The translations under genes were made by a program, and so were the position numbers. Below are positions 25,539 through 33,436 of a stretch of DNA of 64,000 bases, in pieces. This stretch comes from an uncultured Eubacteriales bacterium. GTDB lineage: Bacteria > Bacillota > Clostridia > Christensenellales > Aristaeellaceae. The DNA lies in the NCBI GenBank assembly GCA_902790175.1, contig CADAQZ010000001.1, positions 59,152 to 123,151 of the forward strand, in the 5' to 3' direction. Below the pieces are notes generated by a model, which worked only from the letters and a program-made list of their open reading frames with translations, searched no databases and was not told where the DNA came from. The stretch's first letter is position 1; every line of letters begins with the position of its first letter.

Positions 25539-25571
25539 CCGACCCCTGCGCGCGCGGCGCACAGGGGTCGG
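25539..25571 (-). terminator. hairpin between HAD gene and ABC operon
   Basis: Perfect ten-pair stem CCGACCCCTG with CAGGGGTCGG around a 13-base GC-rich loop, followed on the minus strand by TTTGCTCC. It lies 10 bases after the HAD stop codon, so the ABC genes may have a separate promoter that I could not place. Confidence 0.55.
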
Positions 25572-25580
25572 ATCTCGTTT

Positions 25581-27140
25581 TTAGGCATCCGCTCCGGCGT
25601 AGAACTCGGTCTGCGTCGGGTTGGCCTGGATCAGCACCGAGCTCTGGTTGAACTCGGCGATCAGCGCGTCCGCCGCCTCGTGCACCTGCTCGCTGGTCGT
25701 ATCCGACAGGTAGATCACCAGCGTGTATTCCTGGCACTCCTCGCCGTTGCCGTCGATCCAGCCGCCGTGGGCCTCCTGGATCGTGTAGCCGCCGAAGTGC
25801 TCCATCAGGATATCGCGGGCGCGCTCCATGGCCTCGGCCTCGGTGAACACGGGCTTGTTGGTATCCTTGTCGTTCGTGCCGAGGTAGATCACGTACTGCA
25901 CGCCGTCGTCCGCCGCTTCTTCCGCGTCGACGGGGGTGATGTCCTCGGCCAGCTCCTCCAGCCAGTGGAACTCGCCGGTCTTGACCACGTCGTCGCCGTA
26001 GATCGTCAGCCAGTCGTCGCGCATGGAGATCACGTTGAAGCCCATGCCCTCCCACTTTTCGCGCAGCTCCTGGCCCTTGTCGGGATTGCCGTAGTCGCGC
26101 TCGCCGTCGTCCGCGATCAGCTGGAACGCGGCGCTGCGATAGCGGTTGTTGTAGAGCGCGTAGTTGTGCATGCTCACGTCGCCGGAGCTGTTGCCGAAGG
26201 AGAGCACCGGCTGGCGGCCGATCTCCTGCGCGATCTGCAGCACCTTGTTCGTCTTGAGGTTCTTGATGAGCAGCCGGTCCGTGCGCACCAGCGCGTCGCT
26301 GTCGGTGAACACGTAGTTCAGGCCGTCCACGTCGCCCTGGTTCGTGGCCTCCAGCGCCACGTCCATGCCGATGATGTTCTCATAGGGGATGTCCAGCATG
26401 CCCTCGATGAACGTGCGGCAGATGAAGCGGTCGCTGCCGGAGCAGATGTAGCACTTGAAGTCGTTGTCCTGCAGATACTCGACGACCTCCACCATCGGCA
26501 GGTAGAAGGTGTCGGCGTAGGTCATGCCCTCGAAGCCGTCCGCCTCGCGCACGAGCTGGCGCGTGACAAAGTCCGCGAACTCGTCGAGCGTCATGCCCGC
26601 GTAGGCCTTGGCGGCGTGAACGGCGTGCATCATGTCCATGCCCTCCGGGAAGGACTTGTCCAGCGCGCAGTCGCGCAGCATGCGCCCGAACTCCAGCATC
26701 TCGGCGTCCGGCTGGTAGGACGGGTCGGCCAGGATGCGGCGCGCGAGCAGGTAGTACTCCAGGTAGGTGGGGTTCAGCTCCGCGCAGAGCGTGCCGTCCA
26801 TGTCAAAGGTGGCGATGCGGTCCACCGGCGGGATGTAGTCGGGCGACTCCTCGTCCGTCACGGCTTCCACGAAGTCGATCAGCGCATTCAGCGCCGGGGC
26901 GTCGGCGTTCCACTCGGAGAACACTTCCTCGTATTCAAAGTCCGGCTCCGCGGCGGCTTCCTCGGCAGGCGCTTCGGCCTCGGCGGCAGCCTCCTCGACC
27001 GCGGCTTCCTCCGCGGCGGGCTCCTCGGCGGGCGCTTCGGCCTCGACCGCGGCTTCCGGCTCTGCAGGCGCTTCCTCGGCCAGCGCAAAGCCGCTCAGCA
27101 TCATCAGCATGGCCAACAGAACTGCAAGTATCTTTTTCAT
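25581..27140 (-). CDS. exported HAD-family phosphatase with DUF3574-like tail
   Basis: A 519-residue protein in four parts: signal peptide (1-21), an alanine/glutamate/proline-rich low-complexity linker (22-68), a HAD hydrolase domain and a DUF3574-like domain (about 415-515). HAD motifs are IATFDMDGTLCAEL with D113 and D115, ICSGSDRF, and SFGNSSGDVSMH. The tail carries VIYLGTNDKDT and IQEAHGGWIDGNGEECQEYT, as in DUF3574. It likely removes phosphate from a phosphoester outside the membrane. GAAAGGAG precedes the ATG. It belongs to the leftward run starting at 32495. The combination of the two domains is one I do not know from described enzymes. Confidence 0.78.
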   Translation of the reverse strand: MKKILAVLLAMLMMLSGFALAEEAPAEPEAAVEAEAPAEEPAAEEAAVEEAAAEAEAPAEEAAAEPDFEYEEVFSEWNADAPALNALIDFVEAVTDEESPDYIPPVDRIATFDMDGTLCAELNPTYLEYYLLARRILADPSYQPDAEMLEFGRMLRDCALDKSFPEGMDMMHAVHAAKAYAGMTLDEFADFVTRQLVREADGFEGMTYADTFYLPMVEVVEYLQDNDFKCYICSGSDRFICRTFIEGMLDIPYENIIGMDVALEATNQGDVDGLNYVFTDSDALVRTDRLLIKNLKTNKVLQIAQEIGRQPVLSFGNSSGDVSMHNYALYNNRYRSAAFQLIADDGERDYGNPDKGQELREKWEGMGFNVISMRDDWLTIYGDDVVKTGEFHWLEELAEDITPVDAEEAADDGVQYVIYLGTNDKDTNKPVFTEAEAMERARDILMEHFGGYTIQEAHGGWIDGNGEECQEYTLVIYLSDTTSEQVHEAADALIAEFNQSSVLIQANPTQTEFYAGADA

Positions 27141-27175
27141 GGTCTGTTCTCCTTTCAGGAATGGCTTTGTTTGCG

Positions 27176-27781
27176 TCAGTCGTTCGAGGAGCTCGAGCTG
27201 CTCGAGGCCGCCGCGCTGGCCTCGCGGTCCTTGATCATGTGCTGCAGCGCGATCACGATGGCGACCACGATCTTCTCGTGCTCCGGCTGGTAGATGTCCA
27301 TGCAGTACTTGTCGTGCAGCGAGAACATCTTTTGGCCGATCACCGCCACGGGCGCGCCCTGCTCATCGAACAGCGCGAAGTTCAGGCCGATGATGTTGCC
27401 GCGCAGCTGCCAGCCGAGGCCCTCGACGTTCGTGATGTCCTTGATGAGGTGGAACAGCTCGTTGGAGAGCTCGAACTTCAGGCCGTCCGCCATCGTGATG
27501 AAGTGGCGCTGGTGCAGCGTGAAGAACTTGCGCTCGATGTGCGCCACCTGGTTGCCCTCGGCGTCCTTGACGTCGGTCTTGTCGTGCAGCGACGGGAACT
27601 TGGTGTTCGCCTCGTAAACGACGCGCTCCTGTTCGTCGAGGATGTCGATGTGGTGGTGGAGCGTGAACACCTTGGTCGTCGTGTACAGCGAATGCGCCGG
27701 CACGCCGTACTCGGCCACGTTGTAGTCGTTGGGGCGGTCCCCCGCCTCGTGGAAGCGATGCGTCTTTGCCCAAAAGCCCAT
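27176..27781 (-). CDS. LURP-one-related / YxjI-like protein
   Basis: A 201-residue protein of the LOR (tubby-like barrel) superfamily, like Bacillus YxjI. Repeating strands such as VFTLHHHIDILDEQERVVYE, FFTLHQRHFITMADG and FALFDEQGAPVAVIGQKMFS are characteristic, each pairing a TLHxx turn with a following strand. It ends in a serine tail. No signal peptide. The fold may bind membrane phosphoinositides or lipids, but bacterial members have no proven role. AAAGGAG precedes the ATG. It lies between the HAD and PheC-like genes. Confidence 0.75.
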   Translation of the reverse strand: MGFWAKTHRFHEAGDRPNDYNVAEYGVPAHSLYTTTKVFTLHHHIDILDEQERVVYEANTKFPSLHDKTDVKDAEGNQVAHIERKFFTLHQRHFITMADGLKFELSNELFHLIKDITNVEGLGWQLRGNIIGLNFALFDEQGAPVAVIGQKMFSLHDKYCMDIYQPEHEKIVVAIVIALQHMIKDREASAAASSSSSSSND

Positions 27782-27812
27782 CTTTTTTCTCCTTTTGCGT
27801 CTTTTTCAAGCC

Positions 27813-28685
27813 TTACGCGGCGTCCGCCAATTCCTCGTCGGATTCGCCGTAGATGTATTGCGCGGCCAGCTCGTCCAGCCTGCCGGACGCCCGCTCCCGC
27901 GCGAGAAAGGCGTTCACGTAGTCGAGCAGGTCCTCGCTGCCCTTCGGCATCAGCGCGCCGAGCTGCCCGTGCGTGAACGGCTCATGGATCAGCGGCGCGG
28001 CCAGGCGCGCGTCTTCGCGGACATAGAAGCCCGCCTCCATGATCTCGGTGATCATGATGTCCGCCTCGCCCTCGGCGATCAGCGCCGGGATCTCGTTGTT
28101 CACGTCGTGCACGATCAGCGTACAGTTCGGCAGGTTTTCATGCGCGAACTTCTCGTTCAGCCCGCCGGGGTTCACCATCACGCGCACCTCGGGGCGGTCG
28201 ATGTCCCCAAGGCTCAGGTACTTCCCCGCGTCCTCCGCCCGGCAGAGGATGGTCTTGCCGTTGCCGAGGTAGCCGTCGGACATCAGCGCCTGCTCCTTGC
28301 GGGCGTCTGTGACGGTGATGCCGCACAGCGCCAGGTCGAACTTTCCGGCGAGCGTGTCCTCCATCAGCGTCGGCCAGGACGTGGGCACGTACTCAAGCGC
28401 CACGCCCAGCGCCGCGGCCAGGTCCTCCGCCAGCGCGGCGTCAAAGCCCACGTACTCGCCCGTCCCGGGGTCCAGGTAGGACATCGGGTTGTAGTCGCCG
28501 GTCGCGCCCACGCGCAGCGCGCCGCGGGCGACGATCGCGTCCAGTACGCCCGCCGCATCGAGGTCCGCGCCACCCGGGTCCACTTCACCGCCCTCGGCGT
28601 AGTACATCCGGTTCTCCGCGCTCGCGCCCATGAGCGCCGCCAGCGCCAGGATCAGCGCGAGAATGACTGCCCCTGTTCTCGCCAT
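27813..28685 (-). CDS. PheC-like periplasmic protein (cyclohexadienyl dehydratase or amino-acid-binding protein)
   Basis: A 290-residue exported protein of the family-3 solute-binding fold. Signal peptide ends near ASA at residue 23. The words GALRVGATGDYNPMSYLDP, YVPTSWPTLMEDTLAGKFDL, DIDRPEVRVMVNPGGLNEKF and ADIMITEIMEAGF closely follow characterised cyclohexadienyl dehydratases (PheC), which turn prephenate or arogenate into phenylpyruvate or phenylalanine outside the cytoplasm. PheC evolved from amino-acid-binding proteins, so a binding-only role remains possible. No permease or other aromatic pathway gene is adjacent. AGGAGG lies seven bases before the ATG. Confidence 0.72.
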   Translation of the reverse strand: MARTGAVILALILALAALMGASAENRMYYAEGGEVDPGGADLDAAGVLDAIVARGALRVGATGDYNPMSYLDPGTGEYVGFDAALAEDLAAALGVALEYVPTSWPTLMEDTLAGKFDLALCGITVTDARKEQALMSDGYLGNGKTILCRAEDAGKYLSLGDIDRPEVRVMVNPGGLNEKFAHENLPNCTLIVHDVNNEIPALIAEGEADIMITEIMEAGFYVREDARLAAPLIHEPFTHGQLGALMPKGSEDLLDYVNAFLARERASGRLDELAAQYIYGESDEELADAA

Positions 28686-28716
28686 GTCCGTTCCTCCTCT
28701 TGGGGTCGTGCGTCGA

Positions 28717-29346
28717 TCAACCCTTGAATTCCTTGACGATCACCAGCTCGATCCGGTCGCCCTTGACGCCGACGATCACGTCGTCGGCGAGGTTGGCGAC
28801 GATGGACTTCTCCAGCTCGTCCCAGGCCTGCCCGGCTTCGCCGTTGGCGTCGCGGTCGCGCTCCAGGCCGCTGCGGTAGGACTGCAGCGTCCACACCGGC
28901 ATCAGGCCGTCGGGGCTGGCCATGTTGACGCCCGGGCTGTGCACGATGCCGTAGGCCATGGTCTGCTGGCCGTAGTTGTCCATCATGTTGCCGAAGCCGT
29001 GCGCCGCGTTGGAGAACACCTCGCCCAGCATCGCCATGAAGCCCTTGGCCAGCGCGTTCTTGCCGGTGCGCGACACGGAGAGCAGGTCCTGCTTCTTGTC
29101 CGCGTCCATGTTGGTGGTCGCCTCGAAGTGGATCTCGCAGCGCGCGCCCTCGCCCACGAACCACAGCTGGCCGTAGAAGTCCTCCACCACGGCCTTGACC
29201 ATGCCCAGCGTCTCCTCCACCAGCAGGCTCAGACGCAGCGCGTCGCGCCTGTCCAGCTTCATCTGCCAGGCGAAATTTGCCGTGGCGTAGCGGGCCGCCG
29301 CCATGCGGCCGGCGTCGCTGTTGACCATGAACTTATCCGATACCAT
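28717..29346 (-). CDS. small protein of the STAS/RsbW-like cluster, possibly GHKL-like
   Basis: A 209-residue cytoplasmic protein with no family I can name. The segment LRLSLLVEETLGMVKAVVED resembles the N-box helix of GHKL ATPases, and it begins with a compact N-terminal helix RMAAARYATANFAWQMKLDR similar in place to the first helix of RsbW-type kinases, but clear G1 and G2 boxes are missing. GGAGG lies eight bases before the ATG. It follows the anti-sigma kinase by 14 bases, so a role in the same partner-switching circuit is likely but unproven. Confidence 0.55.
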   Translation of the reverse strand: MVSDKFMVNSDAGRMAAARYATANFAWQMKLDRRDALRLSLLVEETLGMVKAVVEDFYGQLWFVGEGARCEIHFEATTNMDADKKQDLLSVSRTGKNALAKGFMAMLGEVFSNAAHGFGNMMDNYGQQTMAYGIVHSPGVNMASPDGLMPVWTLQSYRSGLERDRDANGEAGQAWDELEKSIVANLADDVIVGVKGDRIELVIVKEFKG

Positions 29347-29360
29347 CCTCGCATCCTCCG

Positions 29361-29768
29361 TCAGTATTTCTTTGTGATCGTCAAAAAGTTTTTGCCGTTG
29401 CTGCGCTCATAGCGCATGCCGTCCATCGTCTTCTTGACCAGGAAGATCCCCAGCCCGCCGATCTGCCGCTCCTCGGCGGAGAGCGTCACGTCCGGGTCCT
29501 CCTTCGCAAGCGGATCGTAGGGCACGCCTTCGTCGATGAACGTAAGGCTCGCCTCGCGCGCGGCCTCGTCGATCTCCAGGCGCACCGTCGCGCTGCCTGC
29601 GCCGTCCGGATAGGCATAGTTGGCGATGTTGCCAAAAAGCTCGTCGACGGCCAGCCCGATCTGCATGATCGCCTTCATCGGGCAGTCGACCTGCTCCAGC
29701 GCCTCCTCCAGGAAGGCTGTGACCCGCGGGATGTTCTCCACGACGGCTTTGACCGTGAGCTCCTTCAT
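29361..29768 (-). CDS. RsbW-like anti-sigma factor / serine-protein kinase
   Basis: A 135-residue GHKL ATPase of the anti-sigma kinase family. N-box QIGLAVDELFGNIANYAY, G1-like FIDEGVPYDPLAKED and G2 IGGLGIFLVKKTMDGM are all visible. Such kinases phosphorylate a STAS partner and hold a sigma factor or other target until the STAS protein is dephosphorylated. The likely STAS partner is the gene just upstream. AAGGAG precedes the ATG. No sigma factor or PP2C phosphatase is close by, so the target is unknown; the ECF sigma at 38298 is a different class. Confidence 0.82.
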   Translation of the reverse strand: MKELTVKAVVENIPRVTAFLEEALEQVDCPMKAIMQIGLAVDELFGNIANYAYPDGAGSATVRLEIDEAAREASLTFIDEGVPYDPLAKEDPDVTLSAEERQIGGLGIFLVKKTMDGMRYERSNGKNFLTITKKY

Positions 29769-29859
29769 GGGCCGCTTCTCCTTTTGCCAAACATTTCAAG
29801 GGCAAATCAATGAAGGGCAACGCGCCCCTGGCGGGCGCGTGCCCCTGCGTTTCCCGGCG

Positions 29860-30159
29860 CTATTCGATCGTCAGGATGTCCTCGAAGCCCGTGACTTCGA
29901 ACACCTCGCGGACGATCTCGTTGACGTTCGTCACCTTCATCTCGCCGCCCTTGCCGGCCATGATCTTGTGGGCCGACAGCAGCACGCGCAGCCCGGCGGA
30001 GGAGATGTAGTCCAGCTTCGAGAAGTCCATGACCAGCGCGTTAACGCCGTCCAGCTCGCGCTTCACGACGTCCTCGAGCTCCGGGGCGGTGACGGTGTCC
30101 AGGCGGCCCTCCAGCGCGATCTCCAGAGACGTTCCGTTCAGGTTCTTCGTTATATTCAT
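29860..30159 (-). CDS. STAS domain anti-anti-sigma factor (RsbV/SpoIIAA-like)
   Basis: A 99-residue STAS protein. MDFSKLDYISSAGLRVLLSA contains the serine pair, one of which is the expected phosphorylation site, and TAPELEDVV and GFEDILTIE are family-typical. It should bind the RsbW-like kinase when unphosphorylated. ATG at 30159 follows GGGAGG by eight bases; the longer frame has no site. A seven-pair hairpin at 29821-29839 lies in the 91-base gap to the kinase gene and could tune relative output. Confidence 0.85.
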   Translation of the reverse strand: MNITKNLNGTSLEIALEGRLDTVTAPELEDVVKRELDGVNALVMDFSKLDYISSAGLRVLLSAHKIMAGKGGEMKVTNVNEIVREVFEVTGFEDILTIE

Positions 30160-30254
30160 CGCATTAACCTCCCTGTGTGTTTGTTCCATTATCGCACATA
30201 TCCGCGTCCGCGTCAATCATTAAACGGTCGTATCAGGCACATTTTTGCGCGCGC

Positions 30255-32495
30255 TTACGGCACAAAGTCGCGCTTGATCTCCACGACCCTGCCGCCCTCG
30301 ACGCGCACGGTGGTGTTGTAGGGCGTGAAGGAATCGTTTCCGGAGGCCTGCATCGCCTCGACGATGCCCTCGCCCGTGGAGACGACCGGGTCGCTCTCGA
30401 TGTCCCAGGCGTCGGTGAACGTCGCGGCGGGATCGACCAGCAGCGTGGTCACGCCCTGCTCGGTGTAGGTGGTCAGGTCGTCCAGGCCGCGAACGAAGTA
30501 GCCGTTGCCGTCCTCCTCGGTCGCCAGCTCGAACGCGCGCGCATTCTGGTCCTCGTTGACCATGACGCCGTCTTCGCGGCTGATGGACAGCACGGGCACC
30601 TCCTCGCCCTCAACGACGATGGTGTCTCCCTCCTTCAGCATGCCGACGTCCACCAGGTCGTACCAATCCTGCGCGTAGATGTGCACCGCGTTCATGTAGA
30701 TGCCGGAGGCGCCGCTGAACACGTCGCCGCGGTCAAAGGACACGGGATAGATGCCGTCGGGCAGGTTGTTCACGTCCACGGTGCTCGCCACGGGCGCGAT
30801 CGTGCGCGAGGCAGGGTTCACGTCGTTTTCAAACGTCACGGTGTTGCTCAGCCACTTCGCGCCGTTCACCTCGGAGACGGCCATCGCGGCGAAGTTCATG
30901 TCGCCGTCGCCCCAGTCGCCGTCGGCGTTGAAGCTGCCGGTGACGCTGTTGCCCGCGCCGGGCTTCAATTCGACGCCGTCCAGCGCCATCACCAGGCTGG
31001 CGGCGCGGTAGTCCGCGCTCTTGCCGAAGGTCAACAGCAGCGCGTTGAACATGGCCTTCTCGCTGCCCAGGTTCGTCACCGACCAGCTGTAGTTGACCAC
31101 GCCGCTGTCGTCCGCCTCGGCGGTGGGGGTCACGGTCAGGGCCAGGTTCACGGGCGACTCGGCGCTGCCCTCGCCCATCCAGCTCTCGGCCGGGATGGTC
31201 TGGAACCAGGCGTTCACCACCGCGTCCACATCCGCGGGACGGACCTTGCCCTCCTCCACGATCATGCCGCGGTCGGCGGCGAAGCCCGCCAGCGCGGCGT
31301 CCAGCTTCTTGCCGTAGATGCCGTCAAAGCTGCCGGCGTCGTAGCCGACTTCCTTGATGATCTGCTGCAGGGCGCGCACATCCTCGCCGCGGCGGCCGCG
31401 CTCGAACACGGTACCGCCGTCGACCGTCTCGTGCTGCTCGTATCCGCAGCCCCGGCAGGTGCGCACGCGCTCGCCGGACTCGGTGCGGGACATCTCCTTG
31501 ACGGTGATCCAGGGGCCGTAGTCGTGCTCCAGGTCGGCGCGGGTCTGGGGCCAGGCGATGCCGTCGGGGTTCAGGCTGCGGTCCTGCTGGTATTGCATCA
31601 GGGCCTTTTCCGTGCCGCCGCCGAAGATACCGTCCGCGCCGCCTGCGTTCAGGTAGCCCTGCTCCACCAGCAGCTGCTGGATGTAGCGCACGTCCTCGCC
31701 CTTGGCGCCGCGACGTATCGTGCCCTCGGGATCGAAGCTCTCCTCGCCGCCGTTGAAGCCGCAGACCTTGCAGATCTTCGAGCGAACGCCCGCGGAGTGG
31801 TCGGTGGCCTCGGTGGTGATCACGTAGTCAAAGTCGTGGGGCAACATATCCAACTCCTGCTTCTTCTCCGCGCCGCAGACCTGGCAGGTGTGCACGCGCT
31901 CGCCCTTCTCTGTGCAGGTCGGGGCCTTCAGGATGGTCCAGTCGCCGAAGGTGTGATCCTCGTAGTACTCCTCCTTCTCCTCGTAGCCGCAGTTCTCGCA
32001 GGTGCGCACGCGCTCGCCCTTCTTGGAGCAGGTCGCCTCCTTGAGCACCTTCCACTTGGAGAAGTCATGGTCCTTCTTCTTGGGCTCGCTCTCGTCGCGC
32101 AGGCCGCAGCGGTTGCAGATGCGCCAGCGGTAGCCGCGCTCGGTGCAGGTGGCCTTGCGCTCGACGACCCACTCGCCCCAATCGTGGTCACAGAAGGACT
32201 GGGGCAGGTCGTCCACCAGGTATTCGGTCAGCACCCAGCACTCCACCTGGCCGCCGTGCTTGGTGTCCTCGACCAGGATCGACGTCCACTCGCCCTGGTT
32301 CGGGTTGCCGCTGAGCATGACCTGCTGGCCGCCCTTCAGCTTCTTGAATACCTTTGAATCGGCGCTCGGCTCCCGGTGGGCCTCCAGCTTCTTTTTGTTG
32401 ACGAACTTCATGTACTCATCGGCGCTCGCCGGGATGACCAGCACCATCGTCAGCGCCAGCGCGGTCAGAACGATCCACGCGATCAGTTTCTTCAT
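30255..32495 (-). CDS. secreted Cys-rich, peptidoglycan-binding repeat protein
   Basis: A 746-residue exported protein. Signal peptide (1-25), an SH3-like region (about 28-95), then cysteine-rich units of the form HxWxxW...ATCxxxGxRxRxCxxCG: CxxC pairs at C127/C130, C166/C169, C204/C207, C242/C245 and C347/C350. Two peptidoglycan-binding-like domains lie at 260-312 (RRGAKGEDVRYIQQLLVEQG) and 363-412 (ERGRRGEDVRALQQIIKEVG). The C-terminal half is beta-rich. The fourth and fifth cysteine units have lost the first cysteine of the pattern. The CxxC units may bind zinc or form disulfides. ATG at 32495 follows AGGAGGAGG; the longer frame is not signal-like. Probably a wall-associated surface protein. 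Confidence 0.72.
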   Translation of the reverse strand: MKKLIAWIVLTALALTMVLVIPASADEYMKFVNKKKLEAHREPSADSKVFKKLKGGQQVMLSGNPNQGEWTSILVEDTKHGGQVECWVLTEYLVDDLPQSFCDHDWGEWVVERKATCTERGYRWRICNRCGLRDESEPKKKDHDFSKWKVLKEATCSKKGERVRTCENCGYEEKEEYYEDHTFGDWTILKAPTCTEKGERVHTCQVCGAEKKQELDMLPHDFDYVITTEATDHSAGVRSKICKVCGFNGGEESFDPEGTIRRGAKGEDVRYIQQLLVEQGYLNAGGADGIFGGGTEKALMQYQQDRSLNPDGIAWPQTRADLEHDYGPWITVKEMSRTESGERVRTCRGCGYEQHETVDGGTVFERGRRGEDVRALQQIIKEVGYDAGSFDGIYGKKLDAALAGFAADRGMIVEEGKVRPADVDAVVNAWFQTIPAESWMGEGSAESPVNLALTVTPTAEADDSGVVNYSWSVTNLGSEKAMFNALLLTFGKSADYRAASLVMALDGVELKPGAGNSVTGSFNADGDWGDGDMNFAAMAVSEVNGAKWLSNTVTFENDVNPASRTIAPVASTVDVNNLPDGIYPVSFDRGDVFSGASGIYMNAVHIYAQDWYDLVDVGMLKEGDTIVVEGEEVPVLSISREDGVMVNEDQNARAFELATEEDGNGYFVRGLDDLTTYTEQGVTTLLVDPAATFTDAWDIESDPVVSTGEGIVEAMQASGNDSFTPYNTTVRVEGGRVVEIKRDFVP

Positions 32496-32695
32496 GGCGT
32501 CCTCCTCCTTGTTGCTCGTTTGGTACACATTGCGCATACCCATACATTTACAATTATACCAAGTCCCATCCATCAGACATCCAACAAAGCAACCCTGTTT
32601 TTCTTTCACTTATATTAAGTTTTTATGAACACTCGTGTGCGGGCACGCGGCATGGTATGATTGTGTCAGAAGAAACCGCAAAGGAGCGTTGAACG
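32496..32695. promoter_or_regulatory. divergent promoter region
   Basis: Leftward: an extended -10 TTGGTATAAT (minus strand; core at 32553-32558) serves the Cys-rich protein gene. Rightward: TGGTATGAT, also of extended -10 type, near 32651-32659 serves the esterase gene. Neither has a good -35 match. The rest is AT-rich with no gene. Confidence 0.45.
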
Positions 32696-33424
32696 ATGAA
32701 AGCCATCCCGGAAAACCATCTTCTGCCCTGCGCGACGCCCGGCAAGATCGAGCGCCTCGACTACGGCGACAAGTACTTCCTGCTCTACACGCCCATCGCG
32801 CCGGCTGAGCGCATACTGTACCTGATCCACGGCGGCGGCTGCTTCTACGCGCCCGCTGAGCAGGACAAGACGCCGCCGTCGTCCGGCGTGGCGGTGGCGA
32901 AGTTCCCCGCCGAGCTGCGCAACGAGATCATCCCGCTGGCCGAGGCGCACGCGGGCCGCGCGTTCGACCGCAGCCAGCGCTTCATCAGTGGCTTCTCGAT
33001 GGGCGCGGTGGCCACCTGGTACGCCTTTTTGCAGGCGCTCGACCTGTTCGCGGGCTTCATCCCCCTCAGCGGCGACTGCTGGGTCATGGGCGAGAAGGGC
33101 GGCGGCTGCCATCCGGACGAGACCGCGGCGCGGCTCAGCAAGGCGTGGGAAGCGCAGGGCCGCCTGCCGTTTAACATCCACGCATGGATCGGCGACGCAG
33201 ACATCGCCTTTCCCAACCTCGACCCACAGATCCGCGCGATGCGCAAGCACGCGGACGTGTTCGGCGAGCGCCTCGAATACTCGGTGCTGCCCGGCGGCCT
33301 GCACGAGTACGAGGTGATCTTCCGCTACCTGTACAACGCGCTGCCGGAGATCGCGCCGGTGCAGGATAAACCCGTAGGGGCGGCGATGCGCCGCCCCTAC
33401 GGGTTTATAACGCTTCATTCCTGA
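32696..33424 (+). CDS. alpha/beta-hydrolase esterase (feruloyl esterase-like)
   Basis: A 242-residue hydrolase. Oxyanion part LYLIHGGGCFY, nucleophile elbow ISGFSMGAVATWY, aspartate in WIGDADIAFPNLD and histidine in LPGGLHEYEVIFRY make a full triad in the order expected of the esterase D / feruloyl esterase group. No signal peptide. AAAGGAGCG precedes the ATG. The last 18 codons run through a palindromic GTAGGGGCGGC repeat, so the C-terminus (PVGAAMRRPYGF onward) is encoded by a mobile-type element rather than the ancestral gene. It may release acyl groups from plant polysaccharide, in line with the glycosidases in the window; this is inference. Confidence 0.78.
   Translation: MKAIPENHLLPCATPGKIERLDYGDKYFLLYTPIAPAERILYLIHGGGCFYAPAEQDKTPPSSGVAVAKFPAELRNEIIPLAEAHAGRAFDRSQRFISGFSMGAVATWYAFLQALDLFAGFIPLSGDCWVMGEKGGGCHPDETAARLSKAWEAQGRLPFNIHAWIGDADIAFPNLDPQIRAMRKHADVFGERLEYSVLPGGLHEYEVIFRYLYNALPEIAPVQDKPVGAAMRRPYGFITLHS
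33368..33406. repeat. GTAGGGGCGGC palindromic repeat inside gene end
   Basis: Perfect 17-base arms (33368-33384 and 33390-33406) with a five-base loop. It lies in the last codons of the esterase gene and could also stop transcription between the convergent genes. Same family as 12859-12927 and 45059-45120. Confidence 0.75.
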
Positions 33425-33436
33425 TAAAGAAAACCA

